NCBI RefSeq assembly: GCF_003574395.1
Contig: NZ_QMJY01000077.1
Coordinates: 1-64,000 of the forward strand
Direction: 5' to 3'
From: Tabrizicola thermarum
GTDB lineage: Bacteria > Pseudomonadota > Alphaproteobacteria > Rhodobacterales > Rhodobacteraceae
DNA length: 64,000 nucleotides
The notes under the pieces were generated by a model. The model had not been told where the DNA came from and made no database searches. It worked only from the letters and a program-made list of their open reading frames with translations. Both the position numbers and the translations under genes were made by a program. This document shows, piece after piece, positions 18,959 to 27,770 of the stretch; the first letter of the stretch is position 1; each line of letters opens with the position of its first letter.

Positions 18959-19672
18959 ATGCCGCCGCTTGCCGACCTTCTGCGCCGTGCTGCCCTGGGC
19001 CTCGGGGCCGGACTTGCCACCCCGGTCCTGGCCGATTGCCGCCTGGCCCTGGCGCTTGCCGTCGACATCTCGCGCTCCATCGATTCGCAGGACTACATCA
19101 TCCAGACCGAAGGCCTGGCCCTGGCGCTGGAGGATCGCGAGATCCGGCGGGCGATCCTTGCGGCCGACGGAGAGGTCGTCCTGGCCGTCTACTACTGGTC
19201 GGGACGTGGCTATCAGGACCTGGTGCAGCCCTGGGTCCGGCTCGACAGCCCCGAGGCGCTGGACCGGGTGATCTGGACCGTGCGCCGCACGCCCCGGCCT
19301 CCGGCCCGGCTGGCCACCGCGCTTGGCGATGCGCTGCGCTATGGCCGGGCGCTGATGGACGATGCGCCCGATTGCGACCGCCGGGTGATCGACGTGGCGG
19401 GCGACGGACAGAACAACGAGGGCATCTCGGTCGCCCGGACCTATGAGCGCGAGGATTTCACCGGCATCACCGTGAACGGACTGGCGGTCGGCGAGCACGA
19501 GGCCGGCATCCTGGACTACTACCGGACCGAAGTGATCCGCGGCCCCGGAGCCTTTGTCGAAAGCGCGCCGATGCAGACCGATTATCCCGCCGCGATCCGC
19601 CGCAAACTTCTGCGCGAGCTGCAAGGCCCGGTGATCGGCGCGCTGATTGCGCCCGGGCCAGACGACGGTTGA
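18959..19672 (+). CDS. DUF1194 protein with von Willebrand A-like domain
   Basis: A 237-residue exported protein. A Sec signal peptide covers roughly residues 1-25 (hydrophobic AALGLGAGLATPVLA, then DC). The mature part is a vWA-like domain with the MIDAS motif D36-x-S38-x-S40 and a conserved IDVAGDGQNN strand. DUF1194 is common in Rhodobacteraceae; its role is unknown, and a periplasmic protein-binding function is inferred from the fold. A good hairpin terminator follows. Confidence 0.88.
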   Translation: MPPLADLLRRAALGLGAGLATPVLADCRLALALAVDISRSIDSQDYIIQTEGLALALEDREIRRAILAADGEVVLAVYYWSGRGYQDLVQPWVRLDSPEALDRVIWTVRRTPRPPARLATALGDALRYGRALMDDAPDCDRRVIDVAGDGQNNEGISVARTYEREDFTGITVNGLAVGEHEAGILDYYRTEVIRGPGAFVESAPMQTDYPAAIRRKLLRELQGPVIGALIAPGPDDG

Positions 19673-19686
19673 CCGAAACCCGCCAC

Positions 19687-19713
19687 AAATCCGGGATTCC
19701 TGACCGGATTTTT
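19687..19713 (+). terminator. Rho-independent terminator after the DUF1194 gene
   Basis: AAATCCGG and CCGGATTT form a perfect 8-bp stem around GATTCCTGA, with the right arm running into TTTTT. It begins 15 bases after the stop codon. Confidence 0.8.
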
Positions 19714-19725
19714 GCCGCCTTTTCA

Positions 19726-19753
19726 TTGACTACTGCGGCAGGGCGGGAATTCT
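19726..19753 (+). promoter_or_regulatory. Possible sigma-70 promoter of the L,D-transpeptidase gene
   Basis: TTGACT (19726-19731) is a good -35 box. AATTCT (19748-19753), 16 bases downstream, is a weak -10. It sits between the upstream terminator and the transpeptidase gene, whose GGAGG ribosome site follows. Confidence 0.4.
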
Positions 19754-19787
19754 GCCCCTGAATTGATGCAGACATTCGGAGGTTTCC

Positions 19788-20210
19788 ATGCGCCGCCATT
19801 TTGCCGCGCTTGCTCTGGTCCTGGCATTCCTGCCCGGGCAGGCCCTTGCCGACCGGGTTCTGGCCCGTGTCTCGATTTCGACGCAGACCATGAAGGTCTA
19901 CCACGAGGGACGTCTGCTTTACACCTGGCCGGTCTCGACAGCGAAGGCGGGCAAGATCACCCCGGCCGGAACCTTCGAGCCCGAGTTCCTGTCGAAGAAC
20001 CACCGTTCGCGCCGCTACAACAACGCGCCGATGCCCTATGCGATCTTCTACGACGGGAATTATGCGATCCACGGCACCGACCAGATCAAGCGTCTGGGCA
20101 AGCCCGCCAGCCACGGCTGTGTCCGGCTGCATCCCGACAACGCGAAGATCCTGTTCCAGATGGTCAAGGCCGAGGGGATGGAGAATACGCGCGTGGTGAT
20201 CGTCCAGTAG
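19788..20210 (+). CDS. Periplasmic L,D-transpeptidase (YkuD domain)
   Basis: A 140-residue exported enzyme. Residues 1-21 form a signal peptide (FAALALVLAFLPGQALA). The YkuD catalytic signature is complete: HGT with H95, then S108-H-G-C111-V-R-L, C111 being the nucleophile. It would form 3-3 crosslinks or attach proteins to peptidoglycan. It is a minimal single-domain form without a LysM or peptidoglycan-binding module. GGAGG lies 7 bases before the ATG. Confidence 0.93.
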   Translation: MRRHFAALALVLAFLPGQALADRVLARVSISTQTMKVYHEGRLLYTWPVSTAKAGKITPAGTFEPEFLSKNHRSRRYNNAPMPYAIFYDGNYAIHGTDQIKRLGKPASHGCVRLHPDNAKILFQMVKAEGMENTRVVIVQ

Positions 20211-20279
20211 GCCCGCGGCCCCCTTCCTTTCCGGCCCCCGACCCGCTATAGCGCCGGGCTTGAAAAGCTGCGGGAGCGG

Positions 20280-21068
20280 ATGATGCAAGGCTCGGCCAAC
20301 CTCAACCTGATGATCAAGGCCGCGCGCAAGGCGGGCCGCAGCCTGGTCAAGGACTTCCGCGAGGTCGAGAACCTTCAGGTTTCCACCAAAGGACCGGGGG
20401 ACTTCGTCTCGAAGGCGGATCGCGAGGCCGAGCGGCTTATCAAGGAGGAACTCCTCGGCGGCCGCCCGACCTATGGCTGGATCGGCGAGGAAACCGGTGT
20501 GACCGCAGGGGCCGACCCGACCCGGCGCTGGATCGTCGATCCGCTGGATGGGACCACCAATTTCCTGCACGGGATGCCGCATTGGGCCGTCAGCATCGCG
20601 CTGGAGCACAAGGGCGAGATCGTCAGTGCCGTGGTCTATGATCCGGCCAAGGATGAGATGTTCTGGGCCGAAAAGGGCGCGGGCTGCTGGCTGAACGACA
20701 ACCGGCGGCTGCGCGTGTCTGGGCGGCGGGCGATGCATGAGGCGGTGTTTGCCACGGGCGTGCCCTTCGGTGCCAAGTCGACGCTGCCCGCGATGCTGAA
20801 GGACCTCGGCCGCCTGATGCCCGCCTGCGCCGGTGTCCGACGCTGGGGGGCGGCGGCGCTGGACCTCGCCTATGTCGCGGCGGGCCGGTTCGACGGCTAT
20901 TGGGAGCGCGAGCTTTCCGCCTGGGATGTGGCGGCAGGCATCCTTCTGGTCAAGGAAGCCGGTGGTCTGGTGGAAGGACTGCGCGAAGGCACCGATCCCC
21001 TGGACGGGGCGCTGATCGCCGCGAACGATTCGCTTTTCAAGGCCCTGGCCGACACGATCCGCGCCTGA
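20280..21068 (+). CDS. suhB: Inositol monophosphatase family protein (SuhB-like)
   Basis: A 262-residue Mg-dependent phosphatase. The metal-binding motifs are GEE (69-71), DPLDGTTNF (87-95) and WDVAAG near the C-terminus. Members dephosphorylate inositol phosphates or related sugar phosphates, and SuhB also binds RNA polymerase/NusA in enterobacteria, so either role is possible. Tandem ATG codons begin the gene and translation may start at either. It converges on metR, with twin-hairpin element B between them. Confidence 0.88.
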   Translation: MMQGSANLNLMIKAARKAGRSLVKDFREVENLQVSTKGPGDFVSKADREAERLIKEELLGGRPTYGWIGEETGVTAGADPTRRWIVDPLDGTTNFLHGMPHWAVSIALEHKGEIVSAVVYDPAKDEMFWAEKGAGCWLNDNRRLRVSGRRAMHEAVFATGVPFGAKSTLPAMLKDLGRLMPACAGVRRWGAAALDLAYVAAGRFDGYWERELSAWDVAAGILLVKEAGGLVEGLREGTDPLDGALIAANDSLFKALADTIRA

Positions 21069-21077
21069 CGCCAAGCG

Positions 21078-21122
21078 CCGATTTCTTCCAAGAAATCGGT
21101 CCGGAACTTTCGAAAATTCCGG
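21078..21122. repeat. Twin-hairpin element B
   Basis: It lies between the convergent suhB and metR genes. The first hairpin (21078-21099) pairs CCGATTTCTT with AAGAAATCGG. The second (21101-21122) pairs CCGGAA with TTCCGG and TTT with AAA across one mismatch, around a central TTCGAA. The first stem resembles the first stem of elements A and D. Confidence 0.65.
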
Positions 21123-21133
21123 TGCCCGGCCGA

Positions 21134-22039
21134 TCACCCGCGCTGGAGTTTCACCGGCTCGGACCGTGCCAGCCGCAGGAAATGCGCGATGTAGGGCTTG
21201 GCCGCATCCTCTTCCCGCGTGGCCGCATACATCCGCTTTGTCACCACCCCTGGCCCCAAGGGCCGCGTGATGTAATCCGCGTTCGTCTTCACCTCGCGCA
21301 TCACCCAGTCCGGCAGCACGGCCACGCCACGGTTCGAGCCCACGAGCATCAGGATCACCGCCGTCAGCTCTGCTGTCCGCTGGGCGCGAGGCTCGACCTT
21401 GGCGGGCGTCAGGATTTCGCTGAACACGTCCAGCTTGTCGCGGCTGACCGGGTAGGTGATCAGCACCTGATCGCGGAAATCCTCGGCCGTGATGAAATCC
21501 TTTGCGGCAAGGGGGTTCTGCGCCGATGCGACAAAGGTCGGGTGGTAGTCGAAAAGGGGGTTGAACACGATCCCCGGCGGCGGTTCGCGGTCCGACGAGA
21601 TCACCAGATCCACATCCTCGCGGTTCAGCGCGGGCAGGGCCTCGAAGGCCAACCCCGCCCGGATGTCCACGTCGATTTCGGGCCAGGCGTGGCGGAACAT
21701 CTCCAGCACCGGGAACAGCCAGTCGAAACAGGCGTGGCACTCGATCGCGATATGCAAGCGGCCCGTCCGCCCGGCGCGCAGGGCGCGGAACTCCTCTTCC
21801 ATCGCGTCGATCTCGGGCAGGATGCGTTCCGCTGCCCGCAGCATCCGCACCCCCGCTGCCGACAGCCGCATGGGTTTCGAGCGGCGCACGAACAGCTCCA
21901 TCCCCGCCTGATCTTCCAGCCCCTTCACCTGATGGCTCAGCGCGGATTGCGTCATGTTCAGCATCTCTGCCGCGCGGGCAAGCCCCCCCGCCTGCTGGAT
22001 CGCGCGGATGGTCCGCAAGTGGCGCAGCTCGATGTACAT
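21134..22039 (-). CDS. metR: LysR-family regulator, MetR type
   Basis: A 301-residue LysR-type regulator: an N-terminal helix-turn-helix (about 18-38, containing ARAAEMLNMTQSALSHQVKGLE) and a substrate-binding domain. It is divergent from metF, with the start codons 85 bases apart, which is the classical MetR-metF arrangement. The sequence reads as MetR, the homocysteine-responsive activator of methionine genes. Confidence 0.88.
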   Translation of the reverse strand: MYIELRHLRTIRAIQQAGGLARAAEMLNMTQSALSHQVKGLEDQAGMELFVRRSKPMRLSAAGVRMLRAAERILPEIDAMEEEFRALRAGRTGRLHIAIECHACFDWLFPVLEMFRHAWPEIDVDIRAGLAFEALPALNREDVDLVISSDREPPPGIVFNPLFDYHPTFVASAQNPLAAKDFITAEDFRDQVLITYPVSRDKLDVFSEILTPAKVEPRAQRTAELTAVILMLVGSNRGVAVLPDWVMREVKTNADYITRPLGPGVVTKRMYAATREEDAAKPYIAHFLRLARSEPVKLQRG

Positions 22040-22059
22040 GAATGAACCTCATGAAGATC

Positions 22060-22083
22060 GTGAGAATTATGAATTGGTCTCAC
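22060..22083. promoter_or_regulatory. Inverted repeat between metR and metF
   Basis: Arms GTGAGA and TCTCAC are separated by 12 AT-rich bases, in the 85-base divergent promoter. This is a plausible MetR or promoter-associated site, but it does not match the TGAA-N5-TTCA pattern known from enterobacterial MetR. Confidence 0.4.
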
Positions 22084-22124
22084 AAGCGCCGATTTGCGAC
22101 AAGGGGGCAATGAAGGAGACGACA

Positions 22125-22991
22125 ATGGCCACGCCCCGTATCAGTTTCGAATTCTTCCCGCCGCAGTCGCTGGACGCCTCGTTCCGGCTGTGGGAGACGG
22201 TTCAGGCCCTGGCCCCGATGCAGCCGTCGTTCGTGTCCGTCACCTATGGCGCGGGCGGCACCACGCGGACGCTGACGCATGAGGCGGTCTCGACCATCCA
22301 CCGCAACTACGGCCTGCCCGTTGCCGCGCATTTGACCTGCGTCGATGCCACGCAGACCGAGACGCTGGCCATCGCCGAGGCCTATGCCGCTGCCGGCGTG
22401 ACCGAGATCGTCGCCCTGCGCGGCGATGCCCCGAAAGGCGCGCAACGCTTTGTTCCGCATCCCCTGGGCTTTGCCAACTCTGTCGAACTGGTGGAAAAAC
22501 TGGCCCGAACGGGCAAGTTCAACATCCGCGTCGGCGCCTACCCCGAGCCGCACCCCGATGCCGCCGACGCGACCTCCGACGTGACCTGGCTGAAACGCAA
22601 GATCGACGCGGGCGCCTCATCGGCGATCACCCAGTTCTTCTTCGAGGCCGACACCTTCTTCCGCTTCCGCGATGCCTGCGCCAAGGCCGGGATCACCGCG
22701 CCGATCATCCCCGGCATCCTGCCGATCACCTCGTGGGAGGGCGCCAGGAAATTCGCCCGCCGCTGCGGAGCCACCGTGCCGAAGAAACTGGACGAAGCCT
22801 TCGCCACCGCCGCCCGCGACGGCCGTGAAGAACTGCTTGCGCTCGCCCAATGCACCCAGCTTTGCGACAGGCTGCTCCAGGGCGGGGTGGAGGACCTGCA
22901 TTTCTACACCCTGAACCGCCCGCACCTGACCCGCGAAGTCGTCCGGGCCCTCGGCATCCTGCCCGAACTCGTCCTCGAGAAAGTCGCCTGA
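22125..22991 (+). CDS. metF: Methylenetetrahydrofolate reductase
   Basis: A 288-residue flavoenzyme that reduces 5,10-methylene-THF to 5-methyl-THF for methionine synthesis. The catalytic glutamate is E9 in SFEFFPP; the [18 protein letters not shown] and FFFEADTFF segments are family hallmarks. I chose the ATG at 22125 because AAGGAG is 6 bases upstream. An in-frame ATG at 22110 would add five residues but has its purine-rich sequence too close. Confidence 0.96.
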   Translation: MATPRISFEFFPPQSLDASFRLWETVQALAPMQPSFVSVTYGAGGTTRTLTHEAVSTIHRNYGLPVAAHLTCVDATQTETLAIAEAYAAAGVTEIVALRGDAPKGAQRFVPHPLGFANSVELVEKLARTGKFNIRVGAYPEPHPDAADATSDVTWLKRKIDAGASSAITQFFFEADTFFRFRDACAKAGITAPIIPGILPITSWEGARKFARRCGATVPKKLDEAFATAARDGREELLALAQCTQLCDRLLQGGVEDLHFYTLNRPHLTREVVRALGILPELVLEKVA

Positions 22992-23139
22992 CCGCGTCCC
23001 CGGTCAGGGCCAACGGCGTCTCCCTGGGCGGCTTTCCGACCTGTCCCCAGCAGGCCCCCGGAAAGCCGCCGATTTTTTGCCCGTTGTCCCCGCAAGCATA
23101 TCGGCTACTCTCGCGCGACCCCAAAGTGCGGACCCCGAA

Positions 23140-23580
23140 ATGCCGAAGCTCGTCACCCTTCTGAACGGCCCGAACCTGAACCTTCTCGGCCTGCGCCAGC
23201 CCGAGATCTACGGGCGCGAGACGCTGGACGACGTGTCGGCCAGGGTCTCGGATCTGGCCGAGGAACTGGGCCTTGCGGTCCGCGCCCTGCAATCGAACCA
23301 CGAAGGCCAGCTTGTCGACTGGATCCACGAGGCGCGCGGCACATCGGCGGCGATCATCATCAACCCCGGTGCCTATTCGCATACCTCGGTCGCGATCCTC
23401 GATGCGCTGAACGCCTATGACGGCCCGGTGATCGAGGTCCACATCTCCAATATCCACAAGCGCGAGGCGTTCCGGCATCACTCCTACGTCTCGTCCCGCG
23501 CCGACGGGGTGATCGCAGGCTGCGGGACGGATGGCTACCTTCTGGCGCTGCGCCGGATCGCCTCGCTTCTCATGGCATGA
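23140..23580 (+). CDS. aroQ: Type II 3-dehydroquinate dehydratase
   Basis: A 146-residue shikimate-pathway enzyme that forms dodecamers. The active-site pattern is complete: [10 protein letters not shown]24 in [30 protein letters not shown] and HISNIHKRE. Its final ATGA overlaps the start of the acyl-CoA ligase gene, so the two are translationally coupled. The 148 bases after metF contain no gene. Confidence 0.97.
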   Translation: MPKLVTLLNGPNLNLLGLRQPEIYGRETLDDVSARVSDLAEELGLAVRALQSNHEGQLVDWIHEARGTSAAIIINPGAYSHTSVAILDALNAYDGPVIEVHISNIHKREAFRHHSYVSSRADGVIAGCGTDGYLLALRRIASLLMA

Positions 23581-24839
23581 CCGACCGCTTCCGCTGGCAC
23601 CCCGAGGCCCGGCTTTTCGACAGCTCGGGGGCTGACGTGCCACCCGTCCCAGCCGCCTCCGGGCCGGTCCTGCCTGACAGCGCCTCGGGCCTCGCTGCGG
23701 CGTTCGACCTCCCGGCCTTCCGCATCGGGGCACCCGACCAACCCCCGCCCGAACCCCATGACCAGCCGATCCTTGAGACCCTGACCTCCGGCTCCACCGG
23801 CCAACCCCGGCGCATCCGCCGCACCCAGGGGTCCTGGACCGCCAGCTTCGCCGTCAACGCGCGGCTCGGCATCGGCCCCGGCGCGCGCGTCGCCACGCTT
23901 GGCCGCCTTGTCCATTCCCTCGCGCTCTACGGCGCGATCGAGGGCCTGCACCTCGGCGCCCATGTCCACCTCCTCGCCGACCTCCGCCCCGACCGCCAGC
24001 GCGCCGCGCTGGCCGACAGGCAGATCACCCACCTCTATGCCACCCCGGCCCAGCTTCGCCTTCTCATCGGCCCTGAAACCCTCCCCGACCTCCGCCTCAT
24101 CCTTGTCGGCGGCTCCAAGCTTGACGCCACCCTCCGCGCCCGCCTTGCGACCCTCGCCCCGAACGCCTGCATCCGCGAATTCTACGGCGCCGCCGAGACC
24201 AGCTTCATCACCCTTGCTGACGAGACCACCCCTGACCCTTCCGTCGGCCGCCCCTATCCCGGTGTCGATCTCCACCTCGATCCGACCGGCGAAGTCTGGG
24301 TCAAAAGCCCCTACCTTTTCCTGGGCTATGCCTCGCCTTTCCCTGCACAAAATATCCCCGCCGGAGGCATGTCCGAGCCGGTTGCGCGCCCTTCGCGCGC
24401 AGAGGCGAGACAAGAGGCTTGCGCGTCAGCGCTCAATCCGAAAACCGCCCCCACCCGCTGGCGCGACGGTTGGCTGTCCGTGGGCGAGATCGGCGACCTC
24501 AGGGGCGGTTTTCTCTATCTGAAAGGCCGCGCCGGACGCATGGTCACCGTCGCCGACCAGAACGTCTTTCCCGAAGAGATCGAGCTTTTCCTGGAAACGA
24601 TGCCCGGTGTCACCCGGGCGGCCGTGGTGCCAAGGCCTGACCCGATCCGCGGCCAGGTGCTGGTGGCGATCCTGCAGGGCGACGCTGGGCAGGAGGCGGC
24701 CATCCTGACCGCGCTCCGCCAAACCCTCGGCCCGACGCGCGCGCCGAAGGCGGTGATCTGGCGGCAGGACTGGCCGGTTCTCGCTTCGGGCAAGACCGAT
24801 TTCAACGCGCTGGGGGCAAGCCTGCCATGGCCCGCCTGA
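23577..24839 (+). CDS. AMP-forming acyl-CoA ligase-like protein with an internal insertion
   Basis: A 420-residue ANL-superfamily enzyme that would activate a carboxylic acid as an acyl-adenylate. The P-loop [13 protein letters not shown] is near residue 70, the A5 motif [11 protein letters not shown] near 202, the hinge region GRAGRM near 318, and the catalytic lysine is in LASGKTDFN near the end. It is short for the superfamily because the N-terminal part is reduced. Residues of about 253-291 look foreign: low-complexity, Ala/Arg-rich, and coded by DNA that resembles an intergenic repeat (see 24350-24369). It overlaps aroQ by 4 bases and the thiolase-like gene by 13. Substrate unknown. Confidence 0.82.
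   Translation: MTDRFRWHPEARLFDSSGADVPPVPAASGPVLPDSASGLAAAFDLPAFRIGAPDQPPPEPHDQPILETLTSGSTGQPRRIRRTQGSWTASFAVNARLGIGPGARVATLGRLVHSLALYGAIEGLHLGAHVHLLADLRPDRQRAALADRQITHLYATPAQLRLLIGPETLPDLRLILVGGSKLDATLRARLATLAPNACIREFYGAAETSFITLADETTPDPSVGRPYPGVDLHLDPTGEVWVKSPYLFLGYASPFPAQNIPAGGMSEPVARPSRAEARQEACASALNPKTAPTRWRDGWLSVGEIGDLRGGFLYLKGRAGRMVTVADQNVFPEEIELFLETMPGVTRAAVVPRPDPIRGQVLVAILQGDAGQEAAILTALRQTLGPTRAPKAVIWRQDWPVLASGKTDFNALGASLPWPA
24350..24369 (-). repeat. Intergenic-type repeat motif inside a coding gene
   Basis: Read on the minus strand this is TGCCTCCGGCGGGGATATTT, matching 52335-52354 at 18 of 20 bases. It lies inside the acyl-CoA ligase gene, at the start of a stretch of about 115 bases that encodes residues absent from the usual ANL core. 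Confidence 0.6.
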
Positions 24840-25900
24840 TCGCCGCGCGCCGGACCGCCGTCGTGCCGCGCGGGGGGGCCTTTGCGCGGCTGTCGCTGGA
24901 GGACCTCGCGGCCCCGGTCCTGACCGCCTGTCTGGCCGATGCCGGAATCGCCCCCGGTCAGGTGGACGAGCTGATCCTGTCGAACGCCCTTGGAGCGGGA
25001 GGCAACCCGGCGCGGCGGGTCGCGCTGGCCGCCGGGCTGCCCGAATCGGTTGCCGGGCTGACCATCGACCGGCAATGCGCCGGGGGGCTGGATGCCATTC
25101 TTCTGGCTCGGGCGCTGGTCGACTCCGGCGCGGCTGAGGTCGTCCTTGCCGGGGGCGTCGAAAGCTATTCCCGCCGCCCCCTGCGCTTGCGCACCGATCC
25201 CGATGGCGGTCCGCCGGTCGCCTATGACGAGGCCCCGTTCACCCCCTGGCCGGATCGAAATCCGGGGATGGCCGAAGCCGCCGAGGCGCTGGCAAGGCGG
25301 TTGGGCATCGGGCGCGACCGGCAAGAGGCCTGGGCGGTGGCCAGCCACGACAAGGCGCTGCGGGCCGACCTGTCGCCGGAAATCGTGCCGCTTCAGGGGG
25401 TGACAGCCGACGCCTTCCCCCGACCGCTCACCCCCCGACTTCTCTCCCGCGCCCCGGTGGTGCAGGGCAGCATCACCGCCGCCACCGCCGCCGTCGCCGC
25501 CGATGCCGCTGCGGTCTGTCTGGTGGTCAGCGACCGGATTGCGCGGGGGCGGGGCCTCGCTCTGCTTGCGGGCCGGACCGTCGGGGGCGACCCGACCGAA
25601 CCCGGGCTGGCCCCGGTCGCCGCGATCCGGGCGATCTGGCGCCGAGAGCCGCTGGCCATGGCCGAAGTGATGGAAGCCTATGCCGTCCAGGCCATCGCGG
25701 TGGTCGAGGCAGCGGGACTTGACCCCGCCATCGTCAACCCTGCGGGCGGGGGGCTTGCCCGGGGCCATCCGGTCGGGGCCTCTGGGGCGATCCTTGCGGT
25801 CCGGTTGTTCCACGGGCTGCGGCAGGGCCGGGGCCTTGCCGCCATTGCCGCGGCGGGCGGGATCGGGACCGCGCTTCTGGTCGAAGCCTCAGGCGCGTGA
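24827..25900 (+). CDS. Thiolase-family protein lacking one catalytic cysteine
   Basis: A 357-residue thiolase-fold protein. The acylated cysteine is present in DRQCAGGLDA and the histidine in GGGLARGHPVGASGA. The second catalytic cysteine, normally in the GLATxC-x-GGG segment near the C-terminus, is replaced: the sequence is GLAAIAAAGGIG, with alanine at that position. The protein is also shorter than a typical thiolase (about 390), so the reaction may differ from normal thiolysis. It overlaps the acyl-CoA ligase gene by 13 bases, and its last 12 bases overlap the convergent bioY. Confidence 0.85.
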   Translation: MARLIAARRTAVVPRGGAFARLSLEDLAAPVLTACLADAGIAPGQVDELILSNALGAGGNPARRVALAAGLPESVAGLTIDRQCAGGLDAILLARALVDSGAAEVVLAGGVESYSRRPLRLRTDPDGGPPVAYDEAPFTPWPDRNPGMAEAAEALARRLGIGRDRQEAWAVASHDKALRADLSPEIVPLQGVTADAFPRPLTPRLLSRAPVVQGSITAATAAVAADAAAVCLVVSDRIARGRGLALLAGRTVGGDPTEPGLAPVAAIRAIWRREPLAMAEVMEAYAVQAIAVVEAAGLDPAIVNPAGGGLARGHPVGASGAILAVRLFHGLRQGRGLAAIAAAGGIGTALLVEASGA

Positions 25901-26434
25901 CTGGACCACGCCGGGCCGCATCCGGGCCAGTTGCCCGGTGACAAGCCCCGTGGCGATCGCCTTGATCATGTCGCCCGGCAGAAAGGCCACCGCGCCGGCC
26001 GCAGTTTCCGCCAGCGTCAGGTCGTTCATGTAGGCGGCCACAGGGATGCCGATCGTGTAAAGCACGATCATCCCGCCCCCCACCGCCGCCACGCCGGCGG
26101 CAAAGGTCAGCGGCAACGCGGTCAGGCGCTGGGTCAGCCAGCCGGTGACGTAGGCCGCCACCGGGAAGCCGAGCACATAGCCGATACGCGGGGTGTAGAG
26201 CACCGACCACAGGTTTGCGCCCCCGGACAGCAGCGGCAGGCCCAGGGCGAGCAGCCCGATGAACACCAGCACCGCCAGCGCGCCCTTCCTCGCGCCCAGC
26301 ACGGCTCCGGCCAGCATGACGCCGAAGGACTGGAAGGTGATCGGCACGCCTGCGACCATGTCGATCCGGGGCAGGAAGCCCAGGACCGAGATCAGCGCGG
26401 CAAACAGGGCGATATGGGCAAGGCTGCGTTCCAA
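25889..26434 (-). CDS. bioY: Biotin ECF transporter substrate-binding component BioY
   Basis: A 181-residue integral membrane S-component with about six hydrophobic segments. The GVPITFQSFGVMLAGAVLG stretch near 28-48 and the PRIGYVLGFPVAAYVTGWL region are BioY hallmarks. It captures biotin for the BioM-BioN energising module. The start codon is TTG, preceded by AAGGAG. It is third in the minus-strand order bioM-bioN-bioY and overlaps the convergent thiolase-like gene at its 3' end. Confidence 0.93.
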   Translation of the reverse strand: MERSLAHIALFAALISVLGFLPRIDMVAGVPITFQSFGVMLAGAVLGARKGALAVLVFIGLLALGLPLLSGGANLWSVLYTPRIGYVLGFPVAAYVTGWLTQRLTALPLTFAAGVAAVGGGMIVLYTIGIPVAAYMNDLTLAETAAGAVAFLPGDMIKAIATGLVTGQLARMRPGVVQSRA

Positions 26435-26464
26435 TGCGGGTCTCCTTCTCTGGGTCTGCGGGTG

Positions 26465-27064
26465 TTATACCAAAGCACTTCGGGCGCGCAAGGCTTCGGC
26501 GGCATGGTCGGCCTCGTCCAGCGCCGCAATGGCAAGGGGAACCAGCAGGCGGTGACGAGCCTTGCGGGCGGACCGGGCCCGCCAGGCCTCGGCCAGGTCG
26601 CTGGCCCGCTGCGTCAGGACCGGGATGAACCGGACCGCCATGGCCAGCGCCAGCGCGATGCGGTTGACCGGCAGGCCAAGGCGCTCCAGCGGGCGCAGAA
26701 GGGACGAGAACGCCGCCAGAAGCGCGTCGAACCGCGTGGTCAGCAGCATGAGCGTCGCCGCGCCGAACATGGTCAGCATCCGCAGGATGACCACCAGCCC
26801 GGCCTCGGGTGTGCCTCGGACCAGATGCCAGCCGCCGATCACCAGAACGAAGGGCCAGAGCAGCCACAGGCGGCGCGGCAGGCGGGCGGCCTCGACCGGA
26901 CCCAGCGGCAGGTAGGCCAGCCACAGGCCCGCGAAGACCGCGGCCAGCAGGACAGGATCAGCGGTCAGCCCCAGAATCACGCCAAGCCCGGCGATGCCCG
27001 CCAGCTTGGCCGCCGCCGAAACCCGGTGCAGCGCGGTCTCAACCGGCAAGGTCAGCGTCAGCAT
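26465..27064 (-). CDS. bioN: Biotin ECF transporter transmembrane component BioN
   Basis: A 199-residue EcfT/CbiQ-type membrane protein. Several hydrophobic segments are followed by cytoplasmic helices bearing the coupling motifs ARSARKARH and ALRARSA near the C-terminus, which contact the ATPase. The gene overlaps bioM by 26 bases, and bioY starts 30 bases after its stop. Confidence 0.9.
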   Translation of the reverse strand: MLTLTLPVETALHRVSAAAKLAGIAGLGVILGLTADPVLLAAVFAGLWLAYLPLGPVEAARLPRRLWLLWPFVLVIGGWHLVRGTPEAGLVVILRMLTMFGAATLMLLTTRFDALLAAFSSLLRPLERLGLPVNRIALALAMAVRFIPVLTQRASDLAEAWRARSARKARHRLLVPLAIAALDEADHAAEALRARSALV

Positions 27065-27770
27065 CCGTCGCTCCGATCCGGGCCATTTCGGCGGTGTAAA
27101 GGGGGATCACCCTGGACGGAGGACCATCCGCCGCGATCCGCCCCGCGTCGAGCCAGATCACGCGGTCGCAGTCGCCCACGCTTGCCGGGTCATGGGTGAT
27201 CGTCACCAACCGCTGCGGCAGGGCGGCAAAGCGGCGGGCAAGACGCGCCTGCGTCGGCAGGTCCAGCCCGGCAAGCGGCTCGTCCAGCAGGATCGTGCGC
27301 GGGGCCATCAGCAGGACCGCCATCAGGCACAGGTAATGGCGCTGGCCCTGGCTCAGACTGGTGACAGGGGCCTTGGCCCAATGCGCCCGGGCCTCGGACG
27401 CCAGGGCGGCATTGGCGCGGGCCAGGGCCTCGGACTGCGAGAGGCCCTGCTGCGCCAGACCGAAGGCGAGTTCCTCCTCGACGGTCGGGAACAGGATCTG
27501 GTGGTCGGGGTTCTGGAACAGGATGCCGATTCCTGCCAGCGCCGCGCGCCGATCGGCGAAGGGATCGAACCCGTCCACGCGAACCGTGCCGGTCTGCGGC
27601 GCGATCAGGCCCGCGATCAGCCGCAACAGCGTGGTCTTGCCCGAGCCGTTCCGGCCCAGGATGCCGATCCGCCGTTCGGTCAGACGCAGGCTCAGCCCGG
27701 TCAGGACCGGCCGGTCGCCAAGCACGACGCTGGCAGCGGCAATCTCGATCCCGGACGATGGATCAGCCAT
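27039..27770 (-). CDS. bioM: Biotin ECF transporter ATPase BioM
   Basis: A 243-residue ABC ATPase. Walker A is GRNGSGKTT (39-47), the Q-loop is FQNPDHQ, the signature LSQGQ, and Walker B TILLDEPLAG, with a switch histidine in ITHD. With BioN and BioY it forms the tripartite biotin importer characterised in R. capsulatus. It is first in the operon; the 166-base gap to the next gene holds that gene's terminator. Confidence 0.93.
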   Translation of the reverse strand: MADPSSGIEIAAASVVLGDRPVLTGLSLRLTERRIGILGRNGSGKTTLLRLIAGLIAPQTGTVRVDGFDPFADRRAALAGIGILFQNPDHQILFPTVEEELAFGLAQQGLSQSEALARANAALASEARAHWAKAPVTSLSQGQRHYLCLMAVLLMAPRTILLDEPLAGLDLPTQARLARRFAALPQRLVTITHDPASVGDCDRVIWLDAGRIAADGPPSRVIPLYTAEMARIGATDADADLAG

